From: Rhodococcus sp. SMB37
GTDB taxonomy: Bacteria > Actinomycetota > Actinomycetes > Mycobacteriales > Mycobacteriaceae
NCBI RefSeq assembly: GCF_004345605.1
Contig: NZ_SLVY01000012.1
Span: forward strand, 62,001 to 126,000
DNA length: 64,000 bases
Direction of reading: 5' to 3'
Made by a program: the position numbers and the translations under genes. Within the stretch, counting starts at the first letter, position 1. Every line of letters starts with the position of its first letter. A model generated the notes under the pieces. It searched no databases and had not been told where the DNA came from. It worked only from the letters and a program-made list of their open reading frames with translations. Positions 16,126-24,391 of the stretch are shown here, piece by piece.

Positions 16126-17751
16126 ATGACGAACATCCACACCTTCCCCTCGGATGGCATCCGACAGTTCGACACCGATGTCGCCGTCGTCGGATGCGGA
16201 CCGGTCGGCACCCTGCTGGCAGTTCTGCTGGGTCGGCAGGGACATCGCGTCACCATCGTCGACAAGTGGCCCACCCCCTACGAACAGCCCCGGGCCGTGA
16301 CGTTCGATCACGAAATCGCCCGCATCCTCGCCGTTCTCGGCATCGATTCGGATGACGATCCGGCGATCGAGTTCCACGACGACCTGTACTACTGGCGCAA
16401 CGCGGCGGGGGACACTCTGCTCGAGGTGGACTGGAAATCCGTCGCGTCCTCGGGGTGGCGCACGCGCTACTGGTTCTCCCAGCCACAGCTCGAAAAGCGT
16501 CTGCGCGAGGTCGCGGCCGAACTGCCCACGGTGACCATCCGTCGAGGCTGGACTGCTGTCGGGCTCGACGAGGACGACAACGGCATCACGGTCCGCGGCA
16601 CGGTAACGGATGCGGCCGACAGCTCCACCCAGGATCACATCCGCGCCCAGTACGTCGTGGGCGCCGACGGCGCCAACAGCTTCGTCCGCGACGCGCTCGG
16701 CCTGGACTTCACCGACCACGGATACTTCTTCGACTGGCTGATCCTCGACATGATCCCGAAGGGCGACCTGCCCGACCTGGGCCCCACCCACTGGCAACTG
16801 TGCGACCCGGCACGACCCACGACCATCGTCCCCGGCGGCCCGGGCCGACGACGCTGGGAATACATGGTGCTGCCCGGGGAGGACCCGACCGAACTCGCGT
16901 CGCATGAATCCGCCTGGCGACTGCTCGAACCGTGGGGTGTGCACCCGGACAACGCGGAACTCGAACGCTCCGCGGTCTACCGGTTCCAGGCCCGCTGGGC
17001 CGAGACATGGCGACGCGGACGGGGACTCATCGCAGGCGACGCTGCACACCTGATGCCACCCTTCGCAGGTGAAGGCATGTGCGCGGGCCTGCGCGACTCC
17101 GTCGCCCTGGCGTGGCGCCTCGACCTGGTCCTGTCCGGTAGGGCGGGCGACGCCGTCCTCGACTCGTACGGCACCGAACGCAAGGGACACGTGCGCCACT
17201 ACATCGACTTCTCGATGCGCCTCGGGCAGGTCATCTGCATCGCCGACGTCAAAGCGGCGGCCGAGCGGGACAGCCGCATGATTGCCGAGGCCGCCTCGTC
17301 CGACGGCACCCCGGTCGACACCGACATCGCATCCCTCGGTCCGGGCATCTGGCATTCCGGCACCGCACATGCCGGGGAACTGTCGGTGCAAGGAAACGTG
17401 GAGGCGAACGGCCGAACCGGTCGATTCGACGATGTGGTCGGGCGCGGATGGATCATCCTGGGGCGTGGAGATTCACCGGCCGACCTGCTGACGGACGAGC
17501 AATCGCAGCTGTGGTCCGATCTCGACGGTCGCTGCGTGCGCATCGGAGCGCCGGGGGTGGGGTGCGACGTGACGGACGTCGACGGTACGTACCGCGCATG
17601 GCTCGACGAGATCGGAGCAGAGTTCGTGATCTTGCGTCCCGACTTCTACGTCGCCGCCACCGCGTCGGACGCTGCCGGACTGCAGACTTCGCTCGACGCG
17701 ATTCTGGCCGGCCTCCACCTGACCGTCGACGTGTCCGCGCCGGCCGCGTGA
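16126..17751 (+). CDS. rolH: Resorcinol hydroxylase, FAD monooxygenase
   Basis: 541 residues. The FAD Rossmann motif is [18 protein letters not shown] near the N-terminus, the middle DG motif is [16 protein letters not shown], and the GD motif is [18 protein letters not shown], so this is a class A flavin aromatic hydroxylase (MhpA/PheA fold). With the two following genes it forms the resorcinol route: resorcinol + NAD(P)H + O2 to hydroxyquinol. Alone it could equally be a 3-(3-hydroxyphenyl)propionate hydroxylase, but the downstream maleylacetate reductase and hydroxyquinol dioxygenase favour resorcinol. It is the first gene of a three-gene operon, with GAAAGG before the ATG. Confidence 0.85.
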   Translation: MTNIHTFPSDGIRQFDTDVAVVGCGPVGTLLAVLLGRQGHRVTIVDKWPTPYEQPRAVTFDHEIARILAVLGIDSDDDPAIEFHDDLYYWRNAAGDTLLEVDWKSVASSGWRTRYWFSQPQLEKRLREVAAELPTVTIRRGWTAVGLDEDDNGITVRGTVTDAADSSTQDHIRAQYVVGADGANSFVRDALGLDFTDHGYFFDWLILDMIPKGDLPDLGPTHWQLCDPARPTTIVPGGPGRRRWEYMVLPGEDPTELASHESAWRLLEPWGVHPDNAELERSAVYRFQARWAETWRRGRGLIAGDAAHLMPPFAGEGMCAGLRDSVALAWRLDLVLSGRAGDAVLDSYGTERKGHVRHYIDFSMRLGQVICIADVKAAAERDSRMIAEAASSDGTPVDTDIASLGPGIWHSGTAHAGELSVQGNVEANGRTGRFDDVVGRGWIILGRGDSPADLLTDEQSQLWSDLDGRCVRIGAPGVGCDVTDVDGTYRAWLDEIGAEFVILRPDFYVAATASDAAGLQTSLDAILAGLHLTVDVSAPAA

Positions 17752-17765
17752 AAGGAGCATCGACC

Positions 17766-18848
17766 ATGGCTATGGATTTCCATCACGTCACCCTCGGTCA
17801 ACGCGTGCTGTTCGGGGCAGGCCGAGCGGCCGAGAACGTCGCAGCAGAAGTGTCCCGTCTCGGCGCGACCCGCGTGATGGTCGTGGCCTCACCTGCCGAA
17901 GAGGCTGCGGCGCAGCAGGTGTGCGGCGCCATCGACGTCGCCGTATTCCACGACGGCGTCGCCCCGCACGTACCGATCGAAGGCGCCGAAGCTGCGCGCG
18001 CCGTCGCCGCAGAATACGCGATCGACCTCATTGTGAGCGTCGGAGGCGGCTCCACCACCGGACTCGCCAAGGCCGTCGCACTCACCTCCGGTATCCCGAT
18101 CGTCGCAGTGCCCACCACCTACGCCGGATCCGAAGCGACAGACGTGTGGGGACTGACCGAAGCGTCGCGCAAGACCACCGGCGTCGACACCGCAGTGCTG
18201 CCCGTCAGCGTCGTCTACGACGCGCACCTGACCTTGTCGCTGCCGATGGAATTGTCGGTGGCATCGGGTCTCAACGCGATCGCACACTGCGTCGACTCCA
18301 TGTGGGCGCCGCGCGCCGACCCGATCAACCGGGCGCTCGGCGCCGAGGGCATCCGAGCGCTCACCGACGGCCTGCCGGCGATTCAGGCCGACCCTTCGAA
18401 TCTCGACGGGCGCGAACAGACCCTCTACGGCGCCTACCTCTCGGCGGTAGCGTTCGCCTCTGCCGGTTCGGGTCTGCACCACAAGATCTGTCACGTCCTC
18501 GGCGGTGCCTACGACCTGCCGCACGCCCAAACCCACGCCACGGTGCTGCCCTACGTGTTGGCGTTCAATGCGCCCGCGGCGCCCGACGCCGAACGCCGGA
18601 TGGCCGCGGCCTTCGGCAGCGATACCGCCGTCGCCGGTCTGAACGCGCTGCGCGCGGCGTTGAATGCACCGCGTGCGCTGAAGGATTACGGCTTCGACGA
18701 AGCCGCTATCGACGAAGCGGTCGAGCTGATCCTGCCGGTCGTGCCCTCGTCGAATCCTCGTCCCGTCACCGCCGACAACCTGCGCGACCTGCTTCGCAGC
18801 GCGTGCTCCGGCAACAACTTCCCGTCAGAGAAAGGACACCGGTCATGA
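17766..18848 (+). CDS. rolM: Maleylacetate reductase
   Basis: 360 residues, iron-containing alcohol dehydrogenase superfamily but of the maleylacetate reductase type. [16 protein letters not shown] is the NAD-binding glycine motif, [17 protein letters not shown] the second cofactor loop, and [16 protein letters not shown] and [23 protein letters not shown] the His-rich active site. It reduces maleylacetate to 3-oxoadipate, which enters the beta-ketoadipate pathway. GAAAGGAG lies nine bases before the ATG. Its TGA overlaps the next ATG (18845-18848), so translation is coupled. Confidence 0.9.
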   Translation: MAMDFHHVTLGQRVLFGAGRAAENVAAEVSRLGATRVMVVASPAEEAAAQQVCGAIDVAVFHDGVAPHVPIEGAEAARAVAAEYAIDLIVSVGGGSTTGLAKAVALTSGIPIVAVPTTYAGSEATDVWGLTEASRKTTGVDTAVLPVSVVYDAHLTLSLPMELSVASGLNAIAHCVDSMWAPRADPINRALGAEGIRALTDGLPAIQADPSNLDGREQTLYGAYLSAVAFASAGSGLHHKICHVLGGAYDLPHAQTHATVLPYVLAFNAPAAPDAERRMAAAFGSDTAVAGLNALRAALNAPRALKDYGFDEAAIDEAVELILPVVPSSNPRPVTADNLRDLLRSACSGNNFPSEKGHRS

Positions 18849-19750
18849 CCAGCGAACCCGATATTCGTGTCAACCCCGCCCAGCAGTTACTCGAAGGAGA
18901 ACTGATCGACCGGGTGCTGGCGTCCTTCGAGAACACCCCCGATCCGCGGCTGAAGCAGATCATGCAATCACTGACCACGCACCTGCACGCCTTCATCCGC
19001 GACGTGCGTCTGACCGAAGCGGAGTGGAACACCGCGATCGAGTTCCTCACCGCTGTCGGGCACATCACCGACGACACGCGTCAGGAATTCGTCCTGCTCT
19101 CCGACGCGCTCGGCGCGTCGATGCAGACCATCGCAGTGAACAACCAGGCGTACAAGGGCGCGACCGACGCGACCGTCTTCGGTCCGTTCTTCGTCGAGGA
19201 TGCACCCGAGATCCCGCTCGGCGGCGACATGGCCGGCGGCGCGTCCGGCCAGGCGTGTTGGATCGAGGGCACCGTCACCGACACCGACGGACGCCCTGTG
19301 CCCAATGCCCGCATCGAGGTGTGGGAGTGCGACGAGGACGGCTTCTACGACGTGCAGTACCCCGATGGTCGAATCGCGGGTCGCGCACATCTGTTCACCG
19401 ACGACCGAGGCGCCTATCGCTTCTGGGCACTGACGCCGGTCCCGTATCCGATTCCGCACGACGGCCCGGTCGGGAAGATGCTCGACGCCACCGGCCGCTC
19501 ACCGGTGCGCGCCGCGCACCTGCATTTCATGGTCAGCGCCGACACGTTGCGCACCCTGGTGACCCACATCTTCGTCGAGGGTGACCCGCAGCTCGAGATC
19601 GGTGACAGCGTCTTCGGTGTGAAGGACTCTCTCGTCAAGGAGTTCGCCCAGCAGGTACCGGGAACCCCGACCCCGGACGGACGCGATGTCGGGGACGGTT
19701 CCTGGGCGAGGGCCCGGTTCGATATTGTGCTCGCCCCCGACGGCGTCTGA
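18845..19750 (+). CDS. rolD: Hydroxyquinol 1,2-dioxygenase
   Basis: 301 residues, intradiol dioxygenase. The N-terminal helical dimerisation part is followed by the beta-sandwich, with iron ligands in DGFYDVQYP (Tyr), [11 protein letters not shown] (Tyr) and RAAHLHFMV (two His). [20 protein letters not shown] is the usual intradiol stretch. It opens hydroxyquinol between the hydroxyl carbons to maleylacetate, which the preceding gene product reduces. The operon order hydroxylase-reductase-dioxygenase is as in C. glutamicum. No dedicated transporter gene is beside it. Confidence 0.92.
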   Translation: MTSEPDIRVNPAQQLLEGELIDRVLASFENTPDPRLKQIMQSLTTHLHAFIRDVRLTEAEWNTAIEFLTAVGHITDDTRQEFVLLSDALGASMQTIAVNNQAYKGATDATVFGPFFVEDAPEIPLGGDMAGGASGQACWIEGTVTDTDGRPVPNARIEVWECDEDGFYDVQYPDGRIAGRAHLFTDDRGAYRFWALTPVPYPIPHDGPVGKMLDATGRSPVRAAHLHFMVSADTLRTLVTHIFVEGDPQLEIGDSVFGVKDSLVKEFAQQVPGTPTPDGRDVGDGSWARARFDIVLAPDGV

Positions 19751-19779
19751 GCCGACCGGCCCATCCCGCCGCCCGTGCC

Positions 19780-20340
19780 TCAGGGGTGTTCGCCGACCAT
19801 CTGCAGGCGAGTCTCTTCGAGGTCGAGGCGCCGCTGCGCCGCGCTCAGCGTCTGGGAACTGTAGGTGCCTCGGCTGCGGGCTTCGAGCAGGGCCGCCCGT
19901 TCCGCGGCGATGGTGACCAACCGCAGGCGGACGTACTCTTCACTGCGCGTGTCGTGCGCGGGGTCCGGGGATGTACCGATCGCCTCGCGTTTTCCGATCA
20001 GACTGTCCGACCGCACCCGTTCGAGGACATCGGGTTCGGTGCCGCCGTCGTCGGCCTCGAGCGCCTTCTCACCCGAATCGGCCAATTCGGACAGGAGGGC
20101 GCCGTATTCGGCCCGGAGCCGCTCCGGGTTGTCGCCGGGGATCTTCACCCACCGGATCACCATCGGCAGGGTCAGCCCTTGGAGGAGCAAGGTGGTCACG
20201 GCGACGACGAACGCGATCAGAATCAGTTCGGCGCGATACGGGGTGTCGCTCGGCAGGGATTGGGCTGCGGCGAGGGTGATGGCCCCGCGCATGCCCGACC
20301 ACCGATGATCGCGATCAAGGTCAAGTCCATCCGACTATTT
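19780..20340 (-). pseudogene. Truncated and frameshifted Na+/H+ antiporter
   Basis: The C-terminal 170 codons of a CPA1-type antiporter remain: MRGAITLAAAQSLP, one full membrane helix (ELILIAFVVAVTTLLLQGL) and the long charged tail. Just upstream DLTLIAII in another frame rejoins GWSG-MRG, so one base has been lost near 20310. Sequence beyond about 20340 no longer matches an antiporter, so some 350 N-terminal residues are gone. An ORF starting at the internal ATG exists but cannot make a working transporter. Confidence 0.75.
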
Positions 20341-20617
20341 TCCTACGCCCGGCCTGGGACGTCGTCACGACCCTGCGTCGGAAAGGCACGTAGGGGAGTG
20401 GTGGTAGCAATCCGGACGGCACGCGGGGTGGAGGAACGGCCGTTCTTCCCCTACGTCGGGCCGCGCGGGGAACGAGAGCCGAGGCGGGGCACGGAAGTAT
20501 GACGGGGCCGACGTCGGTGAGGCCGGCGTCGTGTTGTGCGGCATCGTGCGGCATGCACGGTCTGGTGACACCGTGAGGCGGAGAGGTTTCCAGTTCTGGT
20601 GTCGCACACTCCATTTC

Positions 20618-20639
20618 ATGGATAATGGTGATTATCCAT
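20618..20639. promoter_or_regulatory. Dyad ATGGATAAT-N4-ATTATCCAT
   Basis: Perfect 9-base arms around a 4-base spacer. Size and symmetry fit a regulator-dimer site. No adjacent gene reads from it clearly. Its core ATAAT-N4-ATTAT occurs again at 21039-21052. Confidence 0.45.
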
Positions 20640-20928
20640 CAAGATCAACTCGGGCGGGGTAGAGCACCGCGCGGGTGGGGGTGGGCCTACCGGTCCGCCA
20701 CACCGGCTCGCGTCGGTCAGTGTGCTGATCGTTGACGTGTCACCGTGCGACGAATGCCACGATGCGCGACGCATCGTATGCGTCGGCCGACCGGTTCGGC
20801 TACACGCTGATGTTGCTCTGCCAGAGCCTGTCGGCTTCGACGCCGAGGCGGGCCGGTGGGCCGGTGGGCCGAAACCCGGACGGGGGGCGACAGCGGAAGG
20901 CTGTTCCCGCCGAACGATCGGTGCCGCA

Positions 20929-20956
20929 GCACAGTGCGCTGCGCACAGTGCGCTGC
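20929..20956. repeat. Tandem 14-base repeat, two copies
   Basis: GCACAGTGCGCTGC occurs twice head to tail with no spacer (20929-20942 and 20943-20956). It is short and has no known role. Confidence 0.6.
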
Positions 20957-21038
20957 CCGCGCCGTACGTCACCAACCTTTCATGCTCCGAACCCGCCCCG
21001 AACCCCGGTCGGGTAGGCCCGGATTTCCTCTACTTGAC

Positions 21039-21052
21039 ATAATGTAGATTAT
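21039..21052. promoter_or_regulatory. Dyad ATAAT-N4-ATTAT next to TTGACA
   Basis: ATAATGTAGATTAT shares the core of the dyad at 20618-20639 and overlaps TTGACA by one base, so it may cover a -35 region. No gene follows directly. Confidence 0.4.
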
Positions 21053-21359
21053 CGGCAAGTTTGGGATGCGGATTCACCTGGGGTTTTACAGGTATCCGGC
21101 AACTGCGCCCGCGCATCGACTGTCGACTCACGCTTCGCGCGGTTCGCCGGTTCCACCGACATCGCCGCCGATGACGTCGTTGCATCGGCCAGTCGCTCAT
21201 CCTGCGATTCGCCGACATTTCACCGGTCCCGGATTCATGGCGGGTCGGTCGTCGGCAGCCGGCCGACTTGCCGTCCCGTCGATGGCCAGCGCCCGTCTCT
21301 GATTGATCAACCTTGATCGATATCCCGTCCCCTCACGCACCGGCCGAATTCCGCGAAAG

Positions 21360-21372
21360 CGTCACTGTGACG
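21360..21372. promoter_or_regulatory. Palindrome CGTCACTGTGACG, first of two
   Basis: Perfect 6-base arms around one base. A matching palindrome lies 287 bases away at 21648-21660 in opposite orientation with respect to its flanks: CGTCACTGTGACGTTT is shared in inverted form. Confidence 0.45.
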
Positions 21373-21646
21373 TTTTCACCAGCGCGTACTCGGTTGACCC
21401 GATTCTGGTTACCTTGGCCGTCACGACCAACCCGGTCCGCCTGGGGGACTTTGCCTCCGACGGCGACCTGATGGTCGGCGCCGCACATCCTCCGGCGAGT
21501 GCATCGGTCTTCGTGCGCACAGCATCTCTGCGCTCGCAGCGACGGCGAGCGCGCGGCCTGACTGCCGTCACGATCTCCGTCGTCGCCATTTCTCGGTTGA
21601 GCACGCTCGGTGCCGCTCCCCTGGTGACCTGCCATGCAAGACAGAA

Positions 21647-21661
21647 ACGTCACAGTGACGT
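21647..21661. promoter_or_regulatory. Palindrome ACGTCACAGTGACGT, second of two
   Basis: Perfect 7-base arms around one base, seven bases beyond the 3' end of the methyltransferase gene. With the site at 21360 it brackets a segment of about 275 bases. The pair could be operator sites or short terminal inverted repeats. Confidence 0.45.
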
Positions 21662-21668
21662 AATGGGA

Positions 21669-22742
21669 TCAGATCCGTGCCTCCAGAATCAAGTTGAACG
21701 GCGTTTCTGTCGCGCGACGGAAGTTACCGAATCCGGCTGCGGCCGCGACCGCAGCGAGTCGCGCCTCTCCGGCCTGCGCGCCGAGACCGAGCGCGACAGG
21801 TTGAGCGAGCGACGACGGCGTGCACAGCACCGTCGAGGCCGCGTAGTACATCCGCCCCACCGGATTGAGATTCTCGGCGAGATCGTCGTGCGCATACGGT
21901 TCGACGAGCATCACGGTGCCGTCGTCGGTGATCGTGTCGCGTGCGTGCGTCAGCGCACCGACCGGATCGCCCATGTCATGCAGGCAATCGAAATAGCACA
22001 CCAGGGCGTAGTCGTGGCCCGGATAGTCCGCTGCCGACGCGACAGCGAAGTCCACGTTGTCGATGCCCTGCTCGGCTGCCAGTTCTCGCGCTCGGGTGAT
22101 TGATCCGTCGTGATAGTCGAAGCCGTGCACCGTCGAGTTCGGGAAGGCCTGCGCGATGAGCGTCGTGGATACACCGTGACCACATCCGATGTCGGCCACC
22201 TCGGCGCCTGCTGTGAGTTTGTCGACGACGCCATCGAGTGCGGGGAGCCACGCGTCGACCAGATTGGCTCGGTAGCCCGGCCGGAAGAATTGTTCGGTCC
22301 CGGTGAACAACTCGGTGTCGTGTTCGTGCCAGCCGAATCCTTCGCCCTGACGAATTCGTTCGGTAATTTTCTCCCTGTCCTTGAAGACCGCACTGATCAG
22401 GTGGTAGCCACCTGCCAGATAGACCGGGCTGTCGATGCGGGCGAATGCCATCGCCTGCTCCGGTGCAAGCGTGAAGGTGTCGGTGCTCGCATCGTGCATG
22501 AGATACCCACTTGCGGCTTGCGCCGACAACCATTCCCGCGCGTAGCGTTCACGCACGCCGGTGCGTTCTGCCAGCGCATCGGAAGTTGTCGGACCGTTGC
22601 CGTCGAGTGCTTCCCAGAACCCCAGGTCGAGTCCGATCATGACCAGTGCACTGTTCAGTGCGGCGCCCATGTCGGTGACCAGTTGCCCAAGGGCCTGTTC
22701 GAGCTTGCCTTGATCGATTCCCTCCATGTCGGGTGTGGTCAT
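21669..22742 (-). CDS. SAM-dependent methyltransferase with N-terminal winged helix
   Basis: 357 residues. The N-terminal 110 residues look like the winged-helix dimerisation part of Rv2258c-type and O-methyltransferases (DALAERTGVRERYAREWLSA). EVADIGCGHGVSTTLIAQAFP is SAM motif I, VHGFDYHD the acidic strand, and YALVCYFDCLHDMGDP motif IV with DGTVMLVEPYAHD next. Substrate unknown; in this family small aromatic or lipid substrates occur. The ATG at 22742 has GGAGGTG eight bases upstream. A Crp-like site lies 19 bases before the start codon. It diverges from the VOC gene. Confidence 0.85.
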   Translation of the reverse strand: MTTPDMEGIDQGKLEQALGQLVTDMGAALNSALVMIGLDLGFWEALDGNGPTTSDALAERTGVRERYAREWLSAQAASGYLMHDASTDTFTLAPEQAMAFARIDSPVYLAGGYHLISAVFKDREKITERIRQGEGFGWHEHDTELFTGTEQFFRPGYRANLVDAWLPALDGVVDKLTAGAEVADIGCGHGVSTTLIAQAFPNSTVHGFDYHDGSITRARELAAEQGIDNVDFAVASAADYPGHDYALVCYFDCLHDMGDPVGALTHARDTITDDGTVMLVEPYAHDDLAENLNPVGRMYYAASTVLCTPSSLAQPVALGLGAQAGEARLAAVAAAAGFGNFRRATETPFNLILEARI

Positions 22743-22760
22743 CGCACACCTCCTCGAGAT

Positions 22761-22776
22761 AGTGATGTGTATCACA
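22761..22776 (-). promoter_or_regulatory. Crp/GlxR-like site before methyltransferase gene
   Basis: On the minus strand it reads TGTGATACACATCACT, nine of ten consensus positions of TGTGA-N6-TCACA. It lies close to the gene start, where binding would more likely repress than activate. Confidence 0.5.
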
Positions 22777-22942
22777 TTCCAGGCGTTCGGAGGCTCGGTT
22801 CCATCGCCGCTGTCAAGCATCGCTACCGCGCCCCCCGGCGATCGCCGACTGCGTCGGGCTCCGGCAATGGGTGACCATCGACCCTGACCGATCGGTCGCG
22901 GATCGGGTTACGCTGAGGCAACTTTCGTCCGAGGAGGCAATC

Positions 22943-23293
22943 TTGAGCCATGAAGTGAAGATGATCGTGCTGTCCACCGACGATCTCGACGAGTCGATCA
23001 AGTTCTACAGCGACACCCTGGGCATGGGTCTCAAATTCCGCGACGGCACACATTTTGCAGCCCTCGACGGCGGTGGTGTCACCCTGGCGCTCGCGACCTC
23101 GGTGGACCACCCGATCCACGGCCAGGTTGTCGTCGGCATCAAGACCGACGACGTGGACGGCGCCGCAATGGCCATCGAAGAGGCCGGCGGCGGCATCGTG
23201 AAGGGCCCGTACGACGATGCGCACGAACGTCGCGCGGTGGTGTACGACAACAAGGGCAACGGCTTGGTGTTCTACAGCCCCCTTCCTCGCTGA
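22943..23293 (+). CDS. VOC (glyoxalase-fold) protein
   Basis: 116 residues, one complete pair of beta-alpha-beta-beta-beta units. VLSTDDLDESIKFYSDTLGM is the classic first helix, and VYDNKGNGLVFYSP the closing strand with a PxGN-like turn. The first metal position, usually His or Gln, is not conserved in an obvious way, so activity is unclear. The TTG start at 22943 was chosen because GAGGAGG sits at ideal distance and conserved sequence (SHEVKM) begins right after; upstream sequence in frame is not protein-like. Confidence 0.78.
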   Translation: MSHEVKMIVLSTDDLDESIKFYSDTLGMGLKFRDGTHFAALDGGGVTLALATSVDHPIHGQVVVGIKTDDVDGAAMAIEEAGGGIVKGPYDDAHERRAVVYDNKGNGLVFYSPLPR

Positions 23294-23306
23294 CCGATCT
23301 CCTCGA

Positions 23307-23342
23307 CGCCCGGCCGATCCATCGTGATGGACCGACCGGGCG
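23307..23342 (+). terminator. Hairpin after the VOC gene
   Basis: CGCCCGG and CCGGGCG form the outer stem, with further partial pairing inside (GATCCATC against GATGGACC). It follows the VOC stop codon by 13 bases and is followed by CTTTCC. It probably separates this gene from the toxin-antitoxin pair. Confidence 0.6.
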
Positions 23343-23368
23343 CTTTCCGTTGCGCCCCGCTACAATCG

Positions 23369-23383
23369 GTAGCAGACTGCAAC
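23369..23383 (+). promoter_or_regulatory. Promoter/operator of second TA pair
   Basis: GCTAC and GTAGC form an inverted repeat around five bases and overlap TACAAT (23371-23376), a good -10 box 22 bases before the antitoxin start codon. The overlap suggests repression by the antitoxin or the TA complex. Confidence 0.45.
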
Positions 23384-23397
23384 ACGAGGAGGTCGCG

Positions 23398-23784
23398 ATG
23401 GCTCCGTCCACCGACAAGGTCACCCGTTTCGACGCCGAACTCGTCGACAGCGCCATCGCCGAGGGCGGCCGGCAGAACCGCACCGGCCGTCAGCAACTCG
23501 AATACTGGGCGCGGATCGGGCGGGCCATGACCGCACACGAGAGCGCATCGCTGCGCCGTGTGCACGACGCATTGTCCGGGTCGCGCCCGGTCTCCGATCT
23601 CACCGATGCCGAGGGGCGTCTGTTCAACGCGGAGACCGACGCTCGGCTCGCCGATCATCTGGCGGATATCGACTATGTCGGCGTGCTTGCCGGGCGCGGT
23701 GTCACGACGGTCGTACTCGATGACGAGGGCCGTCTGGTCGAGCGGCATCCGGATGGAACGACGCGCGTGCTCGACGACGCATGA
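23398..23784 (+). CDS. ParD-like antitoxin
   Basis: 128 residues. TRFDAELVDSAIAEGGRQNR and TGRQQLEYWARIGRAM match the ParD-like antitoxin family seen in actinobacteria: a ribbon-helix-helix-like N-terminus followed by a helix ending in EYWARIG. The C-terminus (VLDDEGRLVERHPDGTTRVL) is a small beta hairpin likely to contact the toxin. GAGGAGGTCGCG precedes the ATG. Its TGA overlaps the ATG of the zeta-like gene (23781-23784). Confidence 0.82.
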   Translation: MAPSTDKVTRFDAELVDSAIAEGGRQNRTGRQQLEYWARIGRAMTAHESASLRRVHDALSGSRPVSDLTDAEGRLFNAETDARLADHLADIDYVGVLAGRGVTTVVLDDEGRLVERHPDGTTRVLDDA

Positions 23785-24350
23785 GGCGTCTGGATCTGGT
23801 GGTCGGCCCGAACGGTGCCGGCAAGTCGACGTTCGTGGAGTTGTCGCTCGCTCCCCTGCTGCCGCTCAGCGTGTTCGTCAATGCGGATGTGATCGCGCGG
23901 CAACGGTGGCCGGATCGGGCCGAGGAGATGTCGTATGAGGCGGCGCAGGTCGCGGCGACGGTGCGGGACCGGTTCATCGCCGAGGGGCGCTCGTTCATCG
24001 CGGAGACGGTGTTCTCGCACGAGTCGAAGCTCGAACTGATCGATCGGGCGCAGCGCGCCGGATTCGTGGTGGTGTTGCACGTGATGGTGGTGCCCGAGGC
24101 CATGTCGGTCGCGCGTGTGGCGCACCGGGTGTCGGCGGGTGGGCATTCGGTGCCGGACGACAAGATCCGGGCGCGGTATCGACGATTGTGGCCGTTGGTG
24201 GTCGAGGCGATCCGTCGTGCGGATCAGGCGACGGTGTACGACACAGCTTCGGGGACTCCGGGGCCGGTGGCGCGGTTCGCTGCGGGTGCGCCGGTCGGGG
24301 CGGTGCGGTGGCCGGTGTGGGCACCGGCGGCGCTCGCCGAACTGGGATGA
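23781..24350 (+). CDS. Zeta-like toxin kinase
   Basis: 189 residues, a compact zeta-type P-loop kinase as in Rv0366c-like proteins. VVGPNGAGKST (residues 7-17) is the Walker A motif; FVNADVIARQRWPD holds the substrate-binding Asp; FIAETVFSHESKL the catalytic Glu strand, and VPDDKIRARYRRLW the Arg-rich helix that senses phosphate. It is smaller than the first zeta toxin in this window and pairs with a different antitoxin class, so the two arose separately. It ends before a strong bidirectional hairpin. Confidence 0.82.
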   Translation: MRRLDLVVGPNGAGKSTFVELSLAPLLPLSVFVNADVIARQRWPDRAEEMSYEAAQVAATVRDRFIAEGRSFIAETVFSHESKLELIDRAQRAGFVVVLHVMVVPEAMSVARVAHRVSAGGHSVPDDKIRARYRRLWPLVVEAIRRADQATVYDTASGTPGPVARFAAGAPVGAVRWPVWAPAALAELG

Positions 24351-24352
24351 CA

Positions 24353-24382
24353 CGGGCCGGTGACGCCAGCGCCACCGGCCCG
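24353..24382. terminator. Bidirectional terminator hairpin
   Basis: CGGGCCGGTG and CACCGGCCCG pair perfectly over ten bases around a ten-base loop, between the convergent zeta-like and CocE-type genes. Confidence 0.7.
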
Positions 24383-24391
24383 ATCCATGGT

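Larger units (their letters stand above)
20341..21668. other. 1.3-kb gene-free stretch with palindromes
   Basis: No ORF in any frame reads like a protein here. Some parts are lower in GC than the surroundings. The stretch holds two dyads of the form ATAAT-N4-ATTAT, a tandem 14-base repeat and a pair of CGTCACNGTGACG palindromes, each listed separately. It starts where the broken antiporter ends and stops at a methyltransferase gene, so it may mark an old deletion or insertion junction. Confidence 0.6.

Noticed and set aside
16126-17751. Call as 3-(3-hydroxyphenyl)propionate hydroxylase
   Set aside because: The next two genes act on hydroxyquinol and maleylacetate, and no extradiol dioxygenase or hydrolase is present.
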